A stretch of 64,000 bases of DNA from Idiomarina piscisalsi (GCF_002211765.1 NZ_CP022133.1:930001-994000), one strand, 5' to 3'; counted from the first letter of the stretch, positions 1 through 13,281 are shown. Notes: generated from the sequence alone by a model not told the origin. Program-made: numbers and translations.

Positions 1-813
1 GTGAACGCCTTAGGTATCGGTGCTCAGGGACTGGGCGGTTTAACAACCGTGTTGGATGTGAAGATTAAATCATTGCCAACCCATGCGGCTTCTAAACCAG
101 TCACTTTAATTCCAAACTGTGCGGCAACGCGTCACGTCCACTTTACGTTGGACGGCAGTGGCGCTGCCGATTTAGCCCCGCCGAAATTAGAAGATTGGCC
201 GGATGTCACTTTTGAGCTAGGTGATGACGCGCGTCGTGTGAATTTGGACGAAGTCACTAAAGAAGACATTCAGGATTGGAAAATGGGTGAGACCGTGCTC
301 TTGTCTGGTAAGTTACTGACCGGGCGTGATGCGGCTCATAAACGCATTAAAGGTATGTTGGATAACGGTGAAGAGTTACCGGTAGATTTCAACAATCGCT
401 TTATTTACTACGTTGGTCCGGTTGACCCTGTGGGTGACGAGGTTGTGGGTCCGGCAGGTCCGACAACGTCAACGCGTATGGATAAATTTACTGATCAGAT
501 GCTCGAAGAAGCCGGCATTATTGGCATGGTTGGTAAAGCTGAACGCGGACCAGAAGCCGTAGAGAGTATTCGCAAACACAAAGCCGTCTACTTGATGGCG
601 GTGGGCGGTGCTGCGTACCTAGTTGCTAAGGCTATTAAGAAAGCCAGAGTCGTCGCGTTTGAAGATTTGGGTATGGAAGCCATTTATGAGTTTGAAGTGG
701 AAGACATGCCGGTCACAGTCGCTGTCGATAGCGACGGTCAAAATGCACATACTCAAGGTCCTGCTATTTGGAAAGCGAAAATTGCTGACTTGAATGAAAA
801 ACTAGGAGCTTAA
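1..813 (+). CDS. fumA: Fumarate hydratase class I, C-terminal part (cut by window edge)
   Basis: Class I fumarases are oxygen-sensitive [4Fe-4S] enzymes that interconvert fumarate and malate in the TCA cycle. The 270 visible residues are about half of the usual 505-550, and the reading frame is open at base 1, so the GTG there is an internal codon. The PNCAATRHVHF segment places one cluster-ligand cysteine at visible residue 40, and GPTTSTRMDKF is the conserved C-terminal substrate-binding segment. The other two cluster cysteines lie upstream of the window. The stop codon overlaps the first of two candidate rmuC start codons by one base, so the two genes are probably co-transcribed. Class I identity is clear; which paralogue (A or B) is not. 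Confidence 0.95.
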   Translation: MNALGIGAQGLGGLTTVLDVKIKSLPTHAASKPVTLIPNCAATRHVHFTLDGSGAADLAPPKLEDWPDVTFELGDDARRVNLDEVTKEDIQDWKMGETVLLSGKLLTGRDAAHKRIKGMLDNGEELPVDFNNRFIYYVGPVDPVGDEVVGPAGPTTSTRMDKFTDQMLEEAGIIGMVGKAERGPEAVESIRKHKAVYLMAVGGAAYLVAKAIKKARVVAFEDLGMEAIYEFEVEDMPVTVAVDSDGQNAHTQGPAIWKAKIADLNEKLGA

Positions 814-815
814 TG

Positions 816-2120
816 ATGTCGCTGGCACTGTGGCAATGGATGGCAATAATTGGTGTGCCGGTTGTGACGGTCATTACGGCGTTGTTGTTGCTTTGGCAAC
901 AGCAGCGCCGTTTGCGCTTACAAGCAGAGCAACAAAATACGGTACTGGAGCAAGACGCTGAGATTCTTCGCGAACGCATTGATGAGCTTCAACACGAGGT
1001 TTATGAAAAAGACAGCCGCCTTCGCGAGACGTTCGCCCGGGCTGATCATGAGCAAAAAACCGCAGAAGAAAAACTGAACTTGTTGAAAGCGAGCGAGGAG
1101 CGACTGACGCAGCAGTTTGAAAACCTGGCTAATCGCATTTTTGAAGAAAAATCGAAAGGCATGCAACAGCACCATCAGCAGTCATTGCAGGCAACGCTAG
1201 AGCCGTTTAAACAGCAAATTGAAGCCTTTAAAAAGCAAATTACTCAGCAGTATACGGACGAAACCAAAGAGCGTTCAGCACTTAAAAATGAGGTGATGTC
1301 GCTTAAGGATTTGAATCGCCAAATGGCGTCTGAGGCTGAAGCGCTAACCCGAGCTTTAAAAGGCGATACGAAGCAACAGGGTAACTGGGGCGAAGTCGTA
1401 CTCGAGCGTATTCTGGAGCAATCGGGTTTGCGTGAAGGGCACGAATATCAAACCCAGGCACATCATCGAGATGAAGACGGAAAGTCTTTTAAACCGGATG
1501 TTATTGTGCACTTGCCGAATAAAAAAGACGTGGTGATTGACTCGAAAGTCAGTTTGTCGGCTTATGAACGCTACTTTAATTCGGACGATGACCTTGAGCG
1601 TGAGCGCGCGTTGAATGAACACGTTCAGTCACTGAAGCAGCATATTAAACAGTTGGGTAAGAAGAGTTACCACCAACTGGAAGGGCTGCGCACGCTGGAT
1701 TACGTGTTGATGTTTATTCCGATTGAGCCAGCGTTTTTGTTGGCTGTTGATCGTGATCCAGAACTTATTCGGTTGGCACTGGACAATCAGATCATGTTGG
1801 TGAGCCCAACGAACTTACTGGTTGCGCTGCGCACGGTTCATAATATCTGGCAATACGAATACCAGAATCAAAACGCTGAGAAAATTGCTACCGACGCCGC
1901 ACGTTTGTACGACAAGTTTGTGGGCTTTGTGGAAGACTTGGAAAAAATCGGTAACGGCTTACAAACGCTTGATAACCGCTACCAGGAAGCTATGAAAAAG
2001 CTAAGTACCGGGCGAGGTAACCTCATTGGGCGGGTCGATAAATTCCGTCAGATGGGTGTGCAAACCAATAAACGGTTAAATTCAGACTACTTAGAGAGTG
2101 ACACCGAACATGACGACTGA
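816..2120 (+). CDS. rmuC: DNA recombination protein RmuC
   Basis: RmuC is a membrane-anchored coiled-coil protein with a nuclease-like core that limits inversions at short inverted repeats; its exact biochemistry is unsettled. The N terminus carries one hydrophobic segment (about residues 5-24), then a long Gln/Glu/Lys-rich coiled coil (about 25-180). The RmuC domain follows, with GNWGEVVLERILEQSGL, VVIDSKVSLSAYERY and LVSPTNLLVALRTVHNIW. Two adjacent ATGs exist at 813 and 816. The AGGAG at 804-808 is 4 bases from the first and 7 from the second, so 816 is preferred. A perfect hairpin overlaps the stop codon. The gene converges on cysZ. Confidence 0.93.
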   Translation: MSLALWQWMAIIGVPVVTVITALLLLWQQQRRLRLQAEQQNTVLEQDAEILRERIDELQHEVYEKDSRLRETFARADHEQKTAEEKLNLLKASEERLTQQFENLANRIFEEKSKGMQQHHQQSLQATLEPFKQQIEAFKKQITQQYTDETKERSALKNEVMSLKDLNRQMASEAEALTRALKGDTKQQGNWGEVVLERILEQSGLREGHEYQTQAHHRDEDGKSFKPDVIVHLPNKKDVVIDSKVSLSAYERYFNSDDDLERERALNEHVQSLKQHIKQLGKKSYHQLEGLRTLDYVLMFIPIEPAFLLAVDRDPELIRLALDNQIMLVSPTNLLVALRTVHNIWQYEYQNQNAEKIATDAARLYDKFVGFVEDLEKIGNGLQTLDNRYQEAMKKLSTGRGNLIGRVDKFRQMGVQTNKRLNSDYLESDTEHDD

Positions 2121-2140
2121 GCAATGCGCTCAGTCGTCAT
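2110..2140. terminator. Perfect 13-bp hairpin between convergent rmuC and cysZ
   Basis: Arms 2110-2122 and 2128-2140 are perfectly complementary with a five-base loop. The left arm contains the rmuC stop codon, and cysZ ends just beyond from the other strand. There is no strong U tract on either side (only TAACGTTTTA on the + strand), so this is a likely bidirectional transcription end or 3'-end stabiliser rather than a textbook intrinsic terminator. Confidence 0.55.
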
Positions 2141-2147
2141 TAACGTT

Positions 2148-2894
2148 TTAGCGCGGCTCTAATGCGCTCCGTCGGTAATGGTCAACCCACAACGCCGTTG
2201 CGCCAGAAACCGCCAACGGCATAATAATCAGGTTTACCAGAGGAATCATGGTCAGTAGGGTAATGCCTAGGCCAAACGAAAACGTGCGTCCGCGCTGCTG
2301 GTTTAGTTCCGAACGCATACGCTTGAAGGACAGCTTATGATTGTCAAACGGGTAGTCCAGGTATTGAATGGACATCATCCAGCAGACAAAAACGTACCAG
2401 AGAATTTGCCCAAACACTGGAATAATAAGCGATAGCAAGAAGAAGCCGATAGCCCGTGGCAGGTAATACATCAACTTCTGGAATTCACGGCCAACGGTTC
2501 TTGGTATGTCTTTAATTAACCCCATAAAGCCTTCATCACCTAATGCCTCACCACTCTCATAGCGCTCGACTTTCTCCGCGAGCAGACCATTAAACGGCGC
2601 CGCCAGAAAGTTCATAATGCTGGTAAAAATAAAGGAGAAAAAGGCGACCATCACAATGACCACCAGTGGCCATAAGATAAATTCCAACCATTGGAAAAAG
2701 TCGGGTAGCCAAGCCATAAACTTATTAAGCCAGTAGTCAGCTTCGCTGTACAGCCAGCTGAAGGCAATGGTGAAGAGAATCAGGTTGGCCAAAATAGGGA
2801 CAATAACGTAGCGGCGTAGCCCTTTGGTGCGAATGAGCTGTAAGCCCCTTCCTATATAGGATATTCCCGACTCACTGTAGATCGGTTTGTGCAT
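2148..2894 (-). CDS. cysZ: CysZ/EI24-type sulfate transport protein
   Basis: CysZ is an inner-membrane sulfate permease feeding assimilatory cysteine synthesis. The protein has the EI24-domain pattern: an N-terminal segment with GRGLQLIRTKGLRRYVIVP, several long hydrophobic helices, and a conserved C-terminal stretch with SFGLGITLLTMIPLVNLIIMP. The open frame could begin at a GTG at 2912, but the ATG at 2894 has AGGAG five bases upstream and gives 248 residues, close to E. coli CysZ, so that start is chosen. It is divergent from smc. The neighbourhood matches E. coli, where cysZ is divergent from zipA-ligA. Confidence 0.9.
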   Translation of the reverse strand: MHKPIYSESGISYIGRGLQLIRTKGLRRYVIVPILANLILFTIAFSWLYSEADYWLNKFMAWLPDFFQWLEFILWPLVVIVMVAFFSFIFTSIMNFLAAPFNGLLAEKVERYESGEALGDEGFMGLIKDIPRTVGREFQKLMYYLPRAIGFFLLSLIIPVFGQILWYVFVCWMMSIQYLDYPFDNHKLSFKRMRSELNQQRGRTFSFGLGITLLTMIPLVNLIIMPLAVSGATALWVDHYRRSALEPR

Positions 2895-2962
2895 GCGAAC
2901 TCCTGCTGTCACTTTTGTTGCTCATAATAGGGCAAAACCACCCTTATGTGTCGTTGAAATTG

Positions 2963-2991
2963 TTACAAATGACTACGGGATCTGCTAGAGT
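2963..2991 (+). promoter_or_regulatory. Candidate promoter of the smc-zipA-ligA operon
   Basis: A -35-like TTACAA (2963-2968) is followed after 17 bases by an extended -10, TGCTAGAGT (2983-2991). Each hexamer matches four of six consensus positions, and the TG extension raises plausibility. It lies 45 bases before the smc ATG in the cysZ-smc divergent gap. Found by eye only. Confidence 0.4.
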
Positions 2992-3036
2992 CTTTGGATT
3001 ATAAATAACGTCAGTAATAACTATAAAAACAGCCGA

Positions 3037-6000
3037 ATGCGACTGAAACACATCAAACTCGTGGGCTTCAAATCGTTTGTCGACCCAACCAAAGTACCTT
3101 TTCCTGATCAAATGACCTGTGTTGTAGGTCCGAACGGCTGTGGCAAATCCAATGTCATTGACGCGGTACGTTGGGTGCTGGGAGAAAGTTCGGCAAAAAA
3201 CCTGCGTGGCGACGCCATGACTGACGTTATTTTTAATGGCTCTAACGCCCGTAAACCTGTTTCTCAAGCCAGTGTTGAGCTGGTATTTGATAATAGCGCC
3301 GGACGCATTCAGGGAGAATACGCTGCCTTCAATGAAATTTCTGTAAAACGATTAGTCACCCGAGACGGGCAGTCCAATTATTTTCTGAATGGCAGTCGTT
3401 GCCGCCGTCGCGATATTACTGATTTATTCCTCGGAACAGGACTTGGACCGCGCAGCTACGCCATTATTGAACAAGGTATGATCTCCCGATTGATTGAATC
3501 AAAACCGCAGGAGTTGCGGGTGTTTATTGAAGAGGCGGCAGGTATTTCCAAATACAAAGAGCGTCGCCGCGAAACAGAAAATCGGATGAATCACACGCGC
3601 GAAAATTTGGAGCGTTTGAGTGATGTGCGTGAAGAACTGGGCCAGCAGCTGGATAAGTTAGAGCGTCAGGCGGCTGCGGCAATTCGCTATAAAGAACTGA
3701 AGAAACAAGAGCGCCAATTGAAAGGCGAGCTGCAGGCGCTGCGTTGGTTAAAGTTAGATAACCAGCGGCAGCAACTTGATGCCCAATACTCTGAGCAGCA
3801 GGCCGAACTTGAAAAGTGGCAAGCGCAGCAAAGCGGCGACGAACGTGGCGCAATAGAATTGAAAGAGCGAGCAGAAGCGCTGCGCTCTGAAGTTGAGCAA
3901 TCGCAAGAGACAATGTTCACCTTGGGTAATGAAGTGACCCGCATTGAGCAAACTCTAAAGCATCAGCATGAAATTAAAGCGCAGCGCGAAGAGCGTTTGC
4001 AGCGAATTCAAAGCGAACTGACGCAACTTGAGTCGCAACTTGACGAAGATAAACTGCAAAAGGAGCAGTTGGTTGAGCAGGAAATGATGCTTGAACCGCA
4101 GCTTGAAGAGTTAGCTGAGCAGGTTGAAGAGGTGTCTGAGCAAGCGCAACAGGCTGATGAAAACTACCGAAGCTGGCAGCAGCAACAACGCTCACAGCAG
4201 CAAAAATTTCGTGATATTGAACAACAGCATCAGCAGGCGCAGCTGAAAGAACAACAGCTTCAGCAAAGCCGTGATTACACTAAACAACAGTTAGATCAAA
4301 TTAACCACCAGCAACAAGACCTTAAAAGGCAGCTTGGTGAGGTATCGTCAGACAGCTTGCAACGCGAATTTGATGAGGCTAATGAGCGACTAAACATCGC
4401 TATTGAGCGGCTTCAAACAACAAAACAACGGTTAACGGATAGTCGCGAGCAGGTTGAGCAGGCCCAGGAAGCGAAGCGCAGTGCTGAATTAGAACAAAAT
4501 AAAGTACAGGCGAACCAGCAAGCCATTGAGCAGTTACTCATCAAGCATCAGTCAGGCGATAACAGTGCGGATGAGTGGCTTGAAACGCATTATCCAAATA
4601 CCCCGAGAGTCCGTGACGTTCTGAAAGCTGAGCCTGGCTGGGAGTTGGCTGTTGAGCAGTTTTTGTATGAGTGGCTGGATGCCGCGGTTCTTGAAAGCGC
4701 ACCTGAGCGAACTGAGTCGGTAGCTGGCCTGAAGCTGATATGGCCAAGCGCCGGAGAGCCTAAATCCGGTACTTTGGCGAGCAAAGTCTCGGGTGCATTA
4801 AGATATTGGCCGCCGTTGCAATTGTGTGCTGTGGCTGACAGTGATGAGCAAGCACAAAAGCAGGTATTAGACGGTGATGCTGAGTTTGCTGTGTCAAAAC
4901 AGGGTAACTGGCACTGGCCTAACGGGTTTATGTCATCGCGAATTGATAGCAACACCAGCCAACTGCAGTTGCAGAGTCAGTGTGAAAGTCTGAAACGTGA
5001 ACAAGAAGAGTTAGAAGGTTCGCTAGAAACAACAATACAAAAATTGGAACAGGCGCGCGCTTCTCAAAAAGACATTGAGCAGGAACTGGAGCGAGAGCAA
5101 GAACAGCAACAGGCCGCGCAGAATGACATAAATAAAGCGGAGCAGCAGTTAAGCTGGGCTAAGCAACAGCAACAACAGTATACGCAACAACTGGAGAGGC
5201 TTAGCGAGCAACAATCAGAGCTGGAGAAAAAAGCAGAAGAGCTTAATGAGCGTATTGAGGAAGTGGCATTACAGCGCGAAGAGCTGAACGAACGGTTATT
5301 GGAGAGTGACGCGGCGGATGACGACTCAGGCGATGAGTTAGAAAGGTTGGCCAGCGACAAGAGAGAGCAGCTGCAGGCACTAAAGTCGAAGCAACAGCAG
5401 CTGGCTATGCAGCAACAAAACATTACTGTTCAGGTACAGCAACTCGACACGGTCGTACAACGCAGCGAACAGCGTTATCAGCAGTTATTGGATGAAAAGA
5501 CCACGCAACAAAGCTCTGACAGTGAAGACAATAAGCAGGAACTGGAAGAGCGACTGACAGAGCTTCTTGACCAGCGTCAGGAGCAGGAAGCCGTTTTGCA
5601 GGAGCAGCGCGCGCAACTGTCTGAGTTAGAAGATGAATTGTCAGAGCTTAATCAAGGTCAGTCGGCTGTTCAAATGCGTATTGCGCAAGCCAAAGAAGCA
5701 CTGCAAAGCACTGAGATAGAAAAGGCCAAGTTGCAAGAGCGCAGCCAGGGTGTGCTTGAGGGACTGGCAGAGACCGGCATGACCTTGAAAACCTTACTGC
5801 AGGAGTTGCCGCAGGAAGCTGAGGAGCAGTCGTGGCAGACTAACCTGGAGAGCGTGCAGAACAGAATTAAGCGCTTGGGTGCTATTAACCTGGCCGCCAT
5901 TGAAGAGGCTGAAGCGCAAAGAGAGCGTAAACAGTATCTGGATCAGCAAGTGGATGACCTATCATCGTCTTTAGAAACGCTGGAAACAGCCATACGAAAA

Positions 6001-6489
6001 ATTGATAAAGAAACCCGGCATCGCTTTAAAACAACTTTTGATGCGGTGAACAGTGACTTACAGGTATTGTTTCCAAAAGTGTTTGGCGGTGGTAGCGCGA
6101 GTTTGGAACTCACCGATGACGACTTACTGGAGACGGGCGTCACCATTATGGCAAGGCCTCCGGGTAAAAAGAATAGTACGATTCACCTGCTAAGTGGTGG
6201 AGAAAAAGCATTGACCGCATTATCATTGGTGTTTGCCATTTTCCGGTTGAACCCAGCACCGTTTTGCTTGTTAGATGAGGTTGATGCGCCGCTCGATGAC
6301 GCAAATGTGGGGCGTTTTTGCCGGTTAGTGAGTGAAATGTCGGAATCGGTACAGTTTATATATATCAGTCACAACAAAGTGGCTATGGAAATGGCGTCAC
6401 ACCTTGCCGGGGTGACAATGCAGGAAGCAGGTGTGTCGCGCCTGGTTGCCGTTGATGTAGAGCAGGCCGTCGCTATGACGGAAGCCTGA
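3037..6489 (+). CDS. smc: Chromosome segregation protein SMC
   Basis: SMC is the ATPase core of the bacterial SMC-ScpAB condensin. At 1150 residues it has the full architecture. The N-terminal head carries Walker A GPNGCGKS at 31-38. Two very Gln/Glu-rich coiled coils run about 170-500 and 650-990, separated by a short globular hinge at about 510-640. The C-terminal head carries the ABC signature LLSGGEKALTALS near 1052 and Walker B LLDEVDAPLDD with Asp1080 and Glu1081. A true SMC, rather than MukB, argues against Enterobacteriaceae and Vibrionaceae. It leads a smc-zipA-ligA operon; the gap to zipA is 26 bases. scpA and scpB are not in the window. Confidence 0.97.
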   Translation: MRLKHIKLVGFKSFVDPTKVPFPDQMTCVVGPNGCGKSNVIDAVRWVLGESSAKNLRGDAMTDVIFNGSNARKPVSQASVELVFDNSAGRIQGEYAAFNEISVKRLVTRDGQSNYFLNGSRCRRRDITDLFLGTGLGPRSYAIIEQGMISRLIESKPQELRVFIEEAAGISKYKERRRETENRMNHTRENLERLSDVREELGQQLDKLERQAAAAIRYKELKKQERQLKGELQALRWLKLDNQRQQLDAQYSEQQAELEKWQAQQSGDERGAIELKERAEALRSEVEQSQETMFTLGNEVTRIEQTLKHQHEIKAQREERLQRIQSELTQLESQLDEDKLQKEQLVEQEMMLEPQLEELAEQVEEVSEQAQQADENYRSWQQQQRSQQQKFRDIEQQHQQAQLKEQQLQQSRDYTKQQLDQINHQQQDLKRQLGEVSSDSLQREFDEANERLNIAIERLQTTKQRLTDSREQVEQAQEAKRSAELEQNKVQANQQAIEQLLIKHQSGDNSADEWLETHYPNTPRVRDVLKAEPGWELAVEQFLYEWLDAAVLESAPERTESVAGLKLIWPSAGEPKSGTLASKVSGALRYWPPLQLCAVADSDEQAQKQVLDGDAEFAVSKQGNWHWPNGFMSSRIDSNTSQLQLQSQCESLKREQEELEGSLETTIQKLEQARASQKDIEQELEREQEQQQAAQNDINKAEQQLSWAKQQQQQYTQQLERLSEQQSELEKKAEELNERIEEVALQREELNERLLESDAADDDSGDELERLASDKREQLQALKSKQQQLAMQQQNITVQVQQLDTVVQRSEQRYQQLLDEKTTQQSSDSEDNKQELEERLTELLDQRQEQEAVLQEQRAQLSELEDELSELNQGQSAVQMRIAQAKEALQSTEIEKAKLQERSQGVLEGLAETGMTLKTLLQELPQEAEEQSWQTNLESVQNRIKRLGAINLAAIEEAEAQRERKQYLDQQVDDLSSSLETLETAIRKIDKETRHRFKTTFDAVNSDLQVLFPKVFGGGSASLELTDDDLLETGVTIMARPPGKKNSTIHLLSGGEKALTALSLVFAIFRLNPAPFCLLDEVDAPLDDANVGRFCRLVSEMSESVQFIYISHNKVAMEMASHLAGVTMQEAGVSRLVAVDVEQAVAMTEA

Positions 6490-6515
6490 CGATAATAAAA
6501 AGGTTGATAGAGCAC

Positions 6516-10002
<3,487 letters not shown>

Positions 10003-10010
10003 AACGGGCC

Positions 10011-11645
10011 TCAACTACTCACCTCGGTTACATCTACTTTCAGTCGCAGCATCTGTCCAGGTTGCAGGTAACGGTTGCGTTGAATGTTATTCCATTGCTC
10101 AATTTGGCGAATGGTCACGTTAAATTTATTAGCTATCCTTGCAAGAGAATCTCCTGACCGTACACGGTAATTCACTGTCCGAATAATGCTGTTAACACTA
10201 CTGCGAACAACAGAAGAAGGCTCAGCTTCGGTCCAAACAACAAGCTCTTGACCAGGTCTTAAGTAGTCGCCGGGCGCCATCGAATTCCAGCGGGCCAAGT
10301 CCCTTAAATTGACATCGTAAGCACGGCTGATATCCCACAGAGTGTCGCCCGACTGGACGATATAATCAATACGTTTACCGTCGCGTTTTTGATCTTGGCG
10401 GTTTTCGCGGCGCTGATCTTGCGACAATGTGTAACTTTCTTCACCTAGAGTGGCAACGGGCACCAGCAGGTGCTCACCAGCGCGAATGATGTGACTGCTA
10501 ATGTCATTAAGCTGCTGGATGACATCAACGGACGTATTGTATTTTTTTGATATCGTTAGCAAGCTCTCTCCTGACTTCACCTTGTGGCGCGTCCAGGTTA
10601 GCCAGTCTTTAGGCTCGGTTTCTTTCAACGCCTGACTGAATAGCTCCGCATTGCTTGCCGGCAATAAAAAGCGGTGAGGGCCATCGGGTGCCGTCGCCCA
10701 GCGGTTATAACCAGAATTAAACTGATGCAGTTCCTCAAGTGATAACTCAGCCATTTCAGCCGCTAAGGCTAAGTCGATTTGTGCTGGTGCTTCGACAATT
10801 TCAAGCATGGGCTGATTTTCAATTGGGTACCAGGTAATACCGTACTTCTCGCTATTGGCAAGGATATCAGCCAACGCCAATAATTTAGGAACATAAGCGC
10901 GCGTTTCACGCGGTAAGTCCAGGCTCCAAAAATCGGTTGGTTTACCGGCTTGTTTGTTTCTGCGAATTGCATTTCCAACACGACCTTCGCCGGAATTATA
11001 GGCTGCCAACGCGTGCATCCAGTTGCCGTCGAAGTAACGGTGCAGGGCCTCTAAATAATCCAGCGCGGCATGCGTCGCTGCGTAGACATCGCGGCGACCG
11101 TCGTACCACCAGTTGATATCTAATCCATATTGACGGGCTGTACCGGGGATAAACTGCCAAACTCCCGACGCACTGCCGTGAGAGTAGGCGAATGGGTCAA
11201 ACGCACTTTCGACAATAGGTAGTAACGCGAGGTCGACCGGCATTTCACGGCGCTCTAACTCTTCGACAATTAAATGCAAATAAGGCTCTGCGCGTTTAGC
11301 AACCCGGTCTAAATATTCAGGGTGACTGGCGTACCAATTTCGTTGACTTTGGACTCGCTGCACATTTGGTACGTCAAAGACCAGCTGCTGACGAACACGC
11401 TGCCATAAGTCTTCTTGTTCTTGCGGTGTTAATTGAACCGGTTCAGGCTTTTTCTTCGTTGTTGTTTGGGTATCGGCAACGACTTCTTCAGGTACCGGAG
11501 TTAACTCTAAAGAGGGCTTTTCATGGTTAGTTTCTTGCTGTTTCTCAGCAAAGAAAAGACCAGTGCTTTGGCACCCTGAGAGAGCGATAGCGCTGGTCAG
11601 TACACTCAACTTTAGCCAAGTTTTGCTGCTTTTATTGATTACCAT
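10011..11645 (-). CDS. mltD: Membrane-bound lytic murein transglycosylase D
   Basis: MltD cleaves peptidoglycan glycan strands with formation of 1,6-anhydromuramic acid. A lipoprotein signal ends in LSGC, with the lipidated Cys at 25. The SLT domain includes LLPIVESAFDPFAYS with catalytic Glu146, followed by SASGVWQFIPGTA and NSGEGRV. Three LysM modules follow, at about 355-398, 431-475 and 493-537, each starting in a V(R/K/Q)SG(E/D)(S/T)L motif. Length and order match E. coli MltD apart from the extra third LysM. The gene lies next to gloB as in E. coli and is followed by the small exported protein gene. Confidence 0.96.
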   Translation of the reverse strand: MVINKSSKTWLKLSVLTSAIALSGCQSTGLFFAEKQQETNHEKPSLELTPVPEEVVADTQTTTKKKPEPVQLTPQEQEDLWQRVRQQLVFDVPNVQRVQSQRNWYASHPEYLDRVAKRAEPYLHLIVEELERREMPVDLALLPIVESAFDPFAYSHGSASGVWQFIPGTARQYGLDINWWYDGRRDVYAATHAALDYLEALHRYFDGNWMHALAAYNSGEGRVGNAIRRNKQAGKPTDFWSLDLPRETRAYVPKLLALADILANSEKYGITWYPIENQPMLEIVEAPAQIDLALAAEMAELSLEELHQFNSGYNRWATAPDGPHRFLLPASNAELFSQALKETEPKDWLTWTRHKVKSGESLLTISKKYNTSVDVIQQLNDISSHIIRAGEHLLVPVATLGEESYTLSQDQRRENRQDQKRDGKRIDYIVQSGDTLWDISRAYDVNLRDLARWNSMAPGDYLRPGQELVVWTEAEPSSVVRSSVNSIIRTVNYRVRSGDSLARIANKFNVTIRQIEQWNNIQRNRYLQPGQMLRLKVDVTEVSS

Positions 11646-11692
11646 GAATTATAAAACCCTGAATATGTTAAAACTTGGTGAAGTTTAAAGAA

Positions 11693-12454
11693 TCAGCCGT
11701 TATCTTTCCACTGTCTAATAGTGTAAAAAACGTCCTCAGGGGCATTTTTTACACTTCCGGAGTATTCAGATGCCGCTTCTATCACCGTTTTTTGATCAAA
11801 CCGAAGGAACGGATTTATCGCAAGCTCCAGTTGTAGTGTGCTCGGCAGAGTAATTTCATTTTGTTCGCGTAGCATTTTGACCTTTTCGGCATAACTCTTC
11901 AGTGTCGCGTTATTAGGTTCTACTTTTTGCGCAAAGGCTAAGTTGGCTTGTGTGTATTCATGTGCGCAAAACACCCGAGTATCCCCGGGAAGTTGACGAA
12001 GCTTAAGTAACGATCGACTAAATTGCTCTGGTGTTCCCTCAAACATACGTCCACAGCCACCGGAAAATAGCGTGTCCCCACAGAACAGAAATCCGGGCGT
12101 GTAAAAACTAATGTGATCAAGTGTGTGTCCTGGAGTTTCCATGACTTCCCATTCAACGCCAGCCATTGAAAAGCGCTCACCTTCTTGGACCGGCTGGGTA
12201 ATGGCTTTTATCTCGGGGTTGTGTGGGCCAATAACCGGACATGCGTATTCTTTGAGCAAGTCAGCAATACCGCCAGTATGATCATAGTGATGGTGCGTGA
12301 CAAAAATAGCGGTAATGGTTTTACTATTTTCTTTCAGCCATTCAAAAACGGGAGAGGACTCGCCGGGATCAACAATAATGACGCCATCGTTTGTGTTTGT
12401 CTCAATAGCCCAAATGTAATTGTCGTCAAACGCACAAATAGGGTGAACTCGCAT
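11693..12454 (-). CDS. gloB: Hydroxyacylglutathione hydrolase (glyoxalase II)
   Basis: GloB hydrolyses S-lactoylglutathione to lactate and glutathione in methylglyoxal detoxification. It is a metallo-beta-lactamase fold protein of 253 residues. The metal motif THHHYDH gives His54, His56, Asp58 and His59, with further ligands in TPGHTLDHIS and FCGDTLFSGGCGR. The C-terminal HAGH region contains EYTQANLAFAQKVEP. Its divergent methyltransferase neighbour is the E. coli gloB-yafS arrangement. Confidence 0.96.
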   Translation of the reverse strand: MRVHPICAFDDNYIWAIETNTNDGVIIVDPGESSPVFEWLKENSKTITAIFVTHHHYDHTGGIADLLKEYACPVIGPHNPEIKAITQPVQEGERFSMAGVEWEVMETPGHTLDHISFYTPGFLFCGDTLFSGGCGRMFEGTPEQFSRSLLKLRQLPGDTRVFCAHEYTQANLAFAQKVEPNNATLKSYAEKVKMLREQNEITLPSTLQLELAINPFLRFDQKTVIEAASEYSGSVKNAPEDVFYTIRQWKDNG

Positions 12455-12528
12455 AGAAACCTCGATAACGCTAAGCTATGATGAGTTAGCGATAGTGACA
12501 GAATGCTCCCATAATACAGGATGACGCA

Positions 12529-13281
12529 GTGTTTATTAAACCGGCATATTCTAAGGTTCCGTTAAAGACACCTACACAGTGGAGCAGTCTGGCTTGCGGA
12601 GACTTCATTAAGTCTCAAACTCGTGAGGTTATGCGCCGTTATGAGCGTAAGATGAAGCCCGGTTGCCAGGTCATTGTCGGTCATTTGGGGGCGGAGCTTC
12701 AGCAAGAAGAGCCTATGGAGAGGGTTTCAGTTGCACCATCGGGACAGGCGGATATGTTAGGAATACTGACCGAGTTGCCAATAAAAACCGACAGTGTTGA
12801 CACTTTAATTAGTCCTTTTACCCTTGAATTCCATCAACATCCCCATCAACTTTTAAGAGAGTACACACGGGTTCTGGATGACGATGGTGTCTTGGTATTA
12901 ATGGGATTTAACCCACTAAGTCCAGCGGTGGTAAGCGGTTTTTTCTTACGCCATGTAAAACCATTTCCCTGGTGCGGACGTTATTTTTCAATAGCAAGAA
13001 TGAAAGACTGGCTGGCGCTATTGGGGTTCGACGTAAAATACAGCGAGTATTTCGTCCCGCATTTGTTGCATAAAGCTGAATTTCAAGGACACGACTGGTC
13101 CAGTGCACTCTGTGAAAAAGTTAAACCGTTTAGTGCAGCGTATTTATTAGTGGCAACCAAGCAGACATTGATTGGTCGAATTAACTCAGTATCAACACGA
13201 CGAAAGATCAGCCTGTCAGGGCGACGGCCAGCAACAGCAATGACATCGGACAGTTTTAAATTAGATAAGTCGAAGAGGTAA
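12529..13281 (+). CDS. Class I SAM-dependent methyltransferase, YafS-like
   Basis: A Rossmann-type methyltransferase of 250 residues; substrate unknown. The conserved core is present but divergent: TDSVDTLISPFTLEFHQHP corresponds to motifs II-III, and EYTRVLDDDGVLVLMGFNP is the usual post-motif strand with a reductase-like loop. The C-terminal KDWLALLGFDVKY is typical of type 11 methyltransferases. The start is GTG with AGGA seven bases upstream. Position divergent from gloB and before rnhA-dnaQ matches E. coli yafS. The last residues are basic. A rhodanese gene follows after three bases. Confidence 0.85.
   Translation: MFIKPAYSKVPLKTPTQWSSLACGDFIKSQTREVMRRYERKMKPGCQVIVGHLGAELQQEEPMERVSVAPSGQADMLGILTELPIKTDSVDTLISPFTLEFHQHPHQLLREYTRVLDDDGVLVLMGFNPLSPAVVSGFFLRHVKPFPWCGRYFSIARMKDWLALLGFDVKYSEYFVPHLLHKAEFQGHDWSSALCEKVKPFSAAYLLVATKQTLIGRINSVSTRRKISLSGRRPATAMTSDSFKLDKSKR

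Noticed and set aside
2895..2912. GTG start for cysZ at 2912
   Set aside because: The internal ATG at 2894 has AGGAG at proper spacing, and the AGGAG lies within the supposed coding extension.
3524..5423. Several minus-strand frames of 65-129 codons within smc
   Set aside because: They are antisense shadows of the Gln/Glu-rich coiled coil, with biased Cys/Ser composition and no supporting signals.
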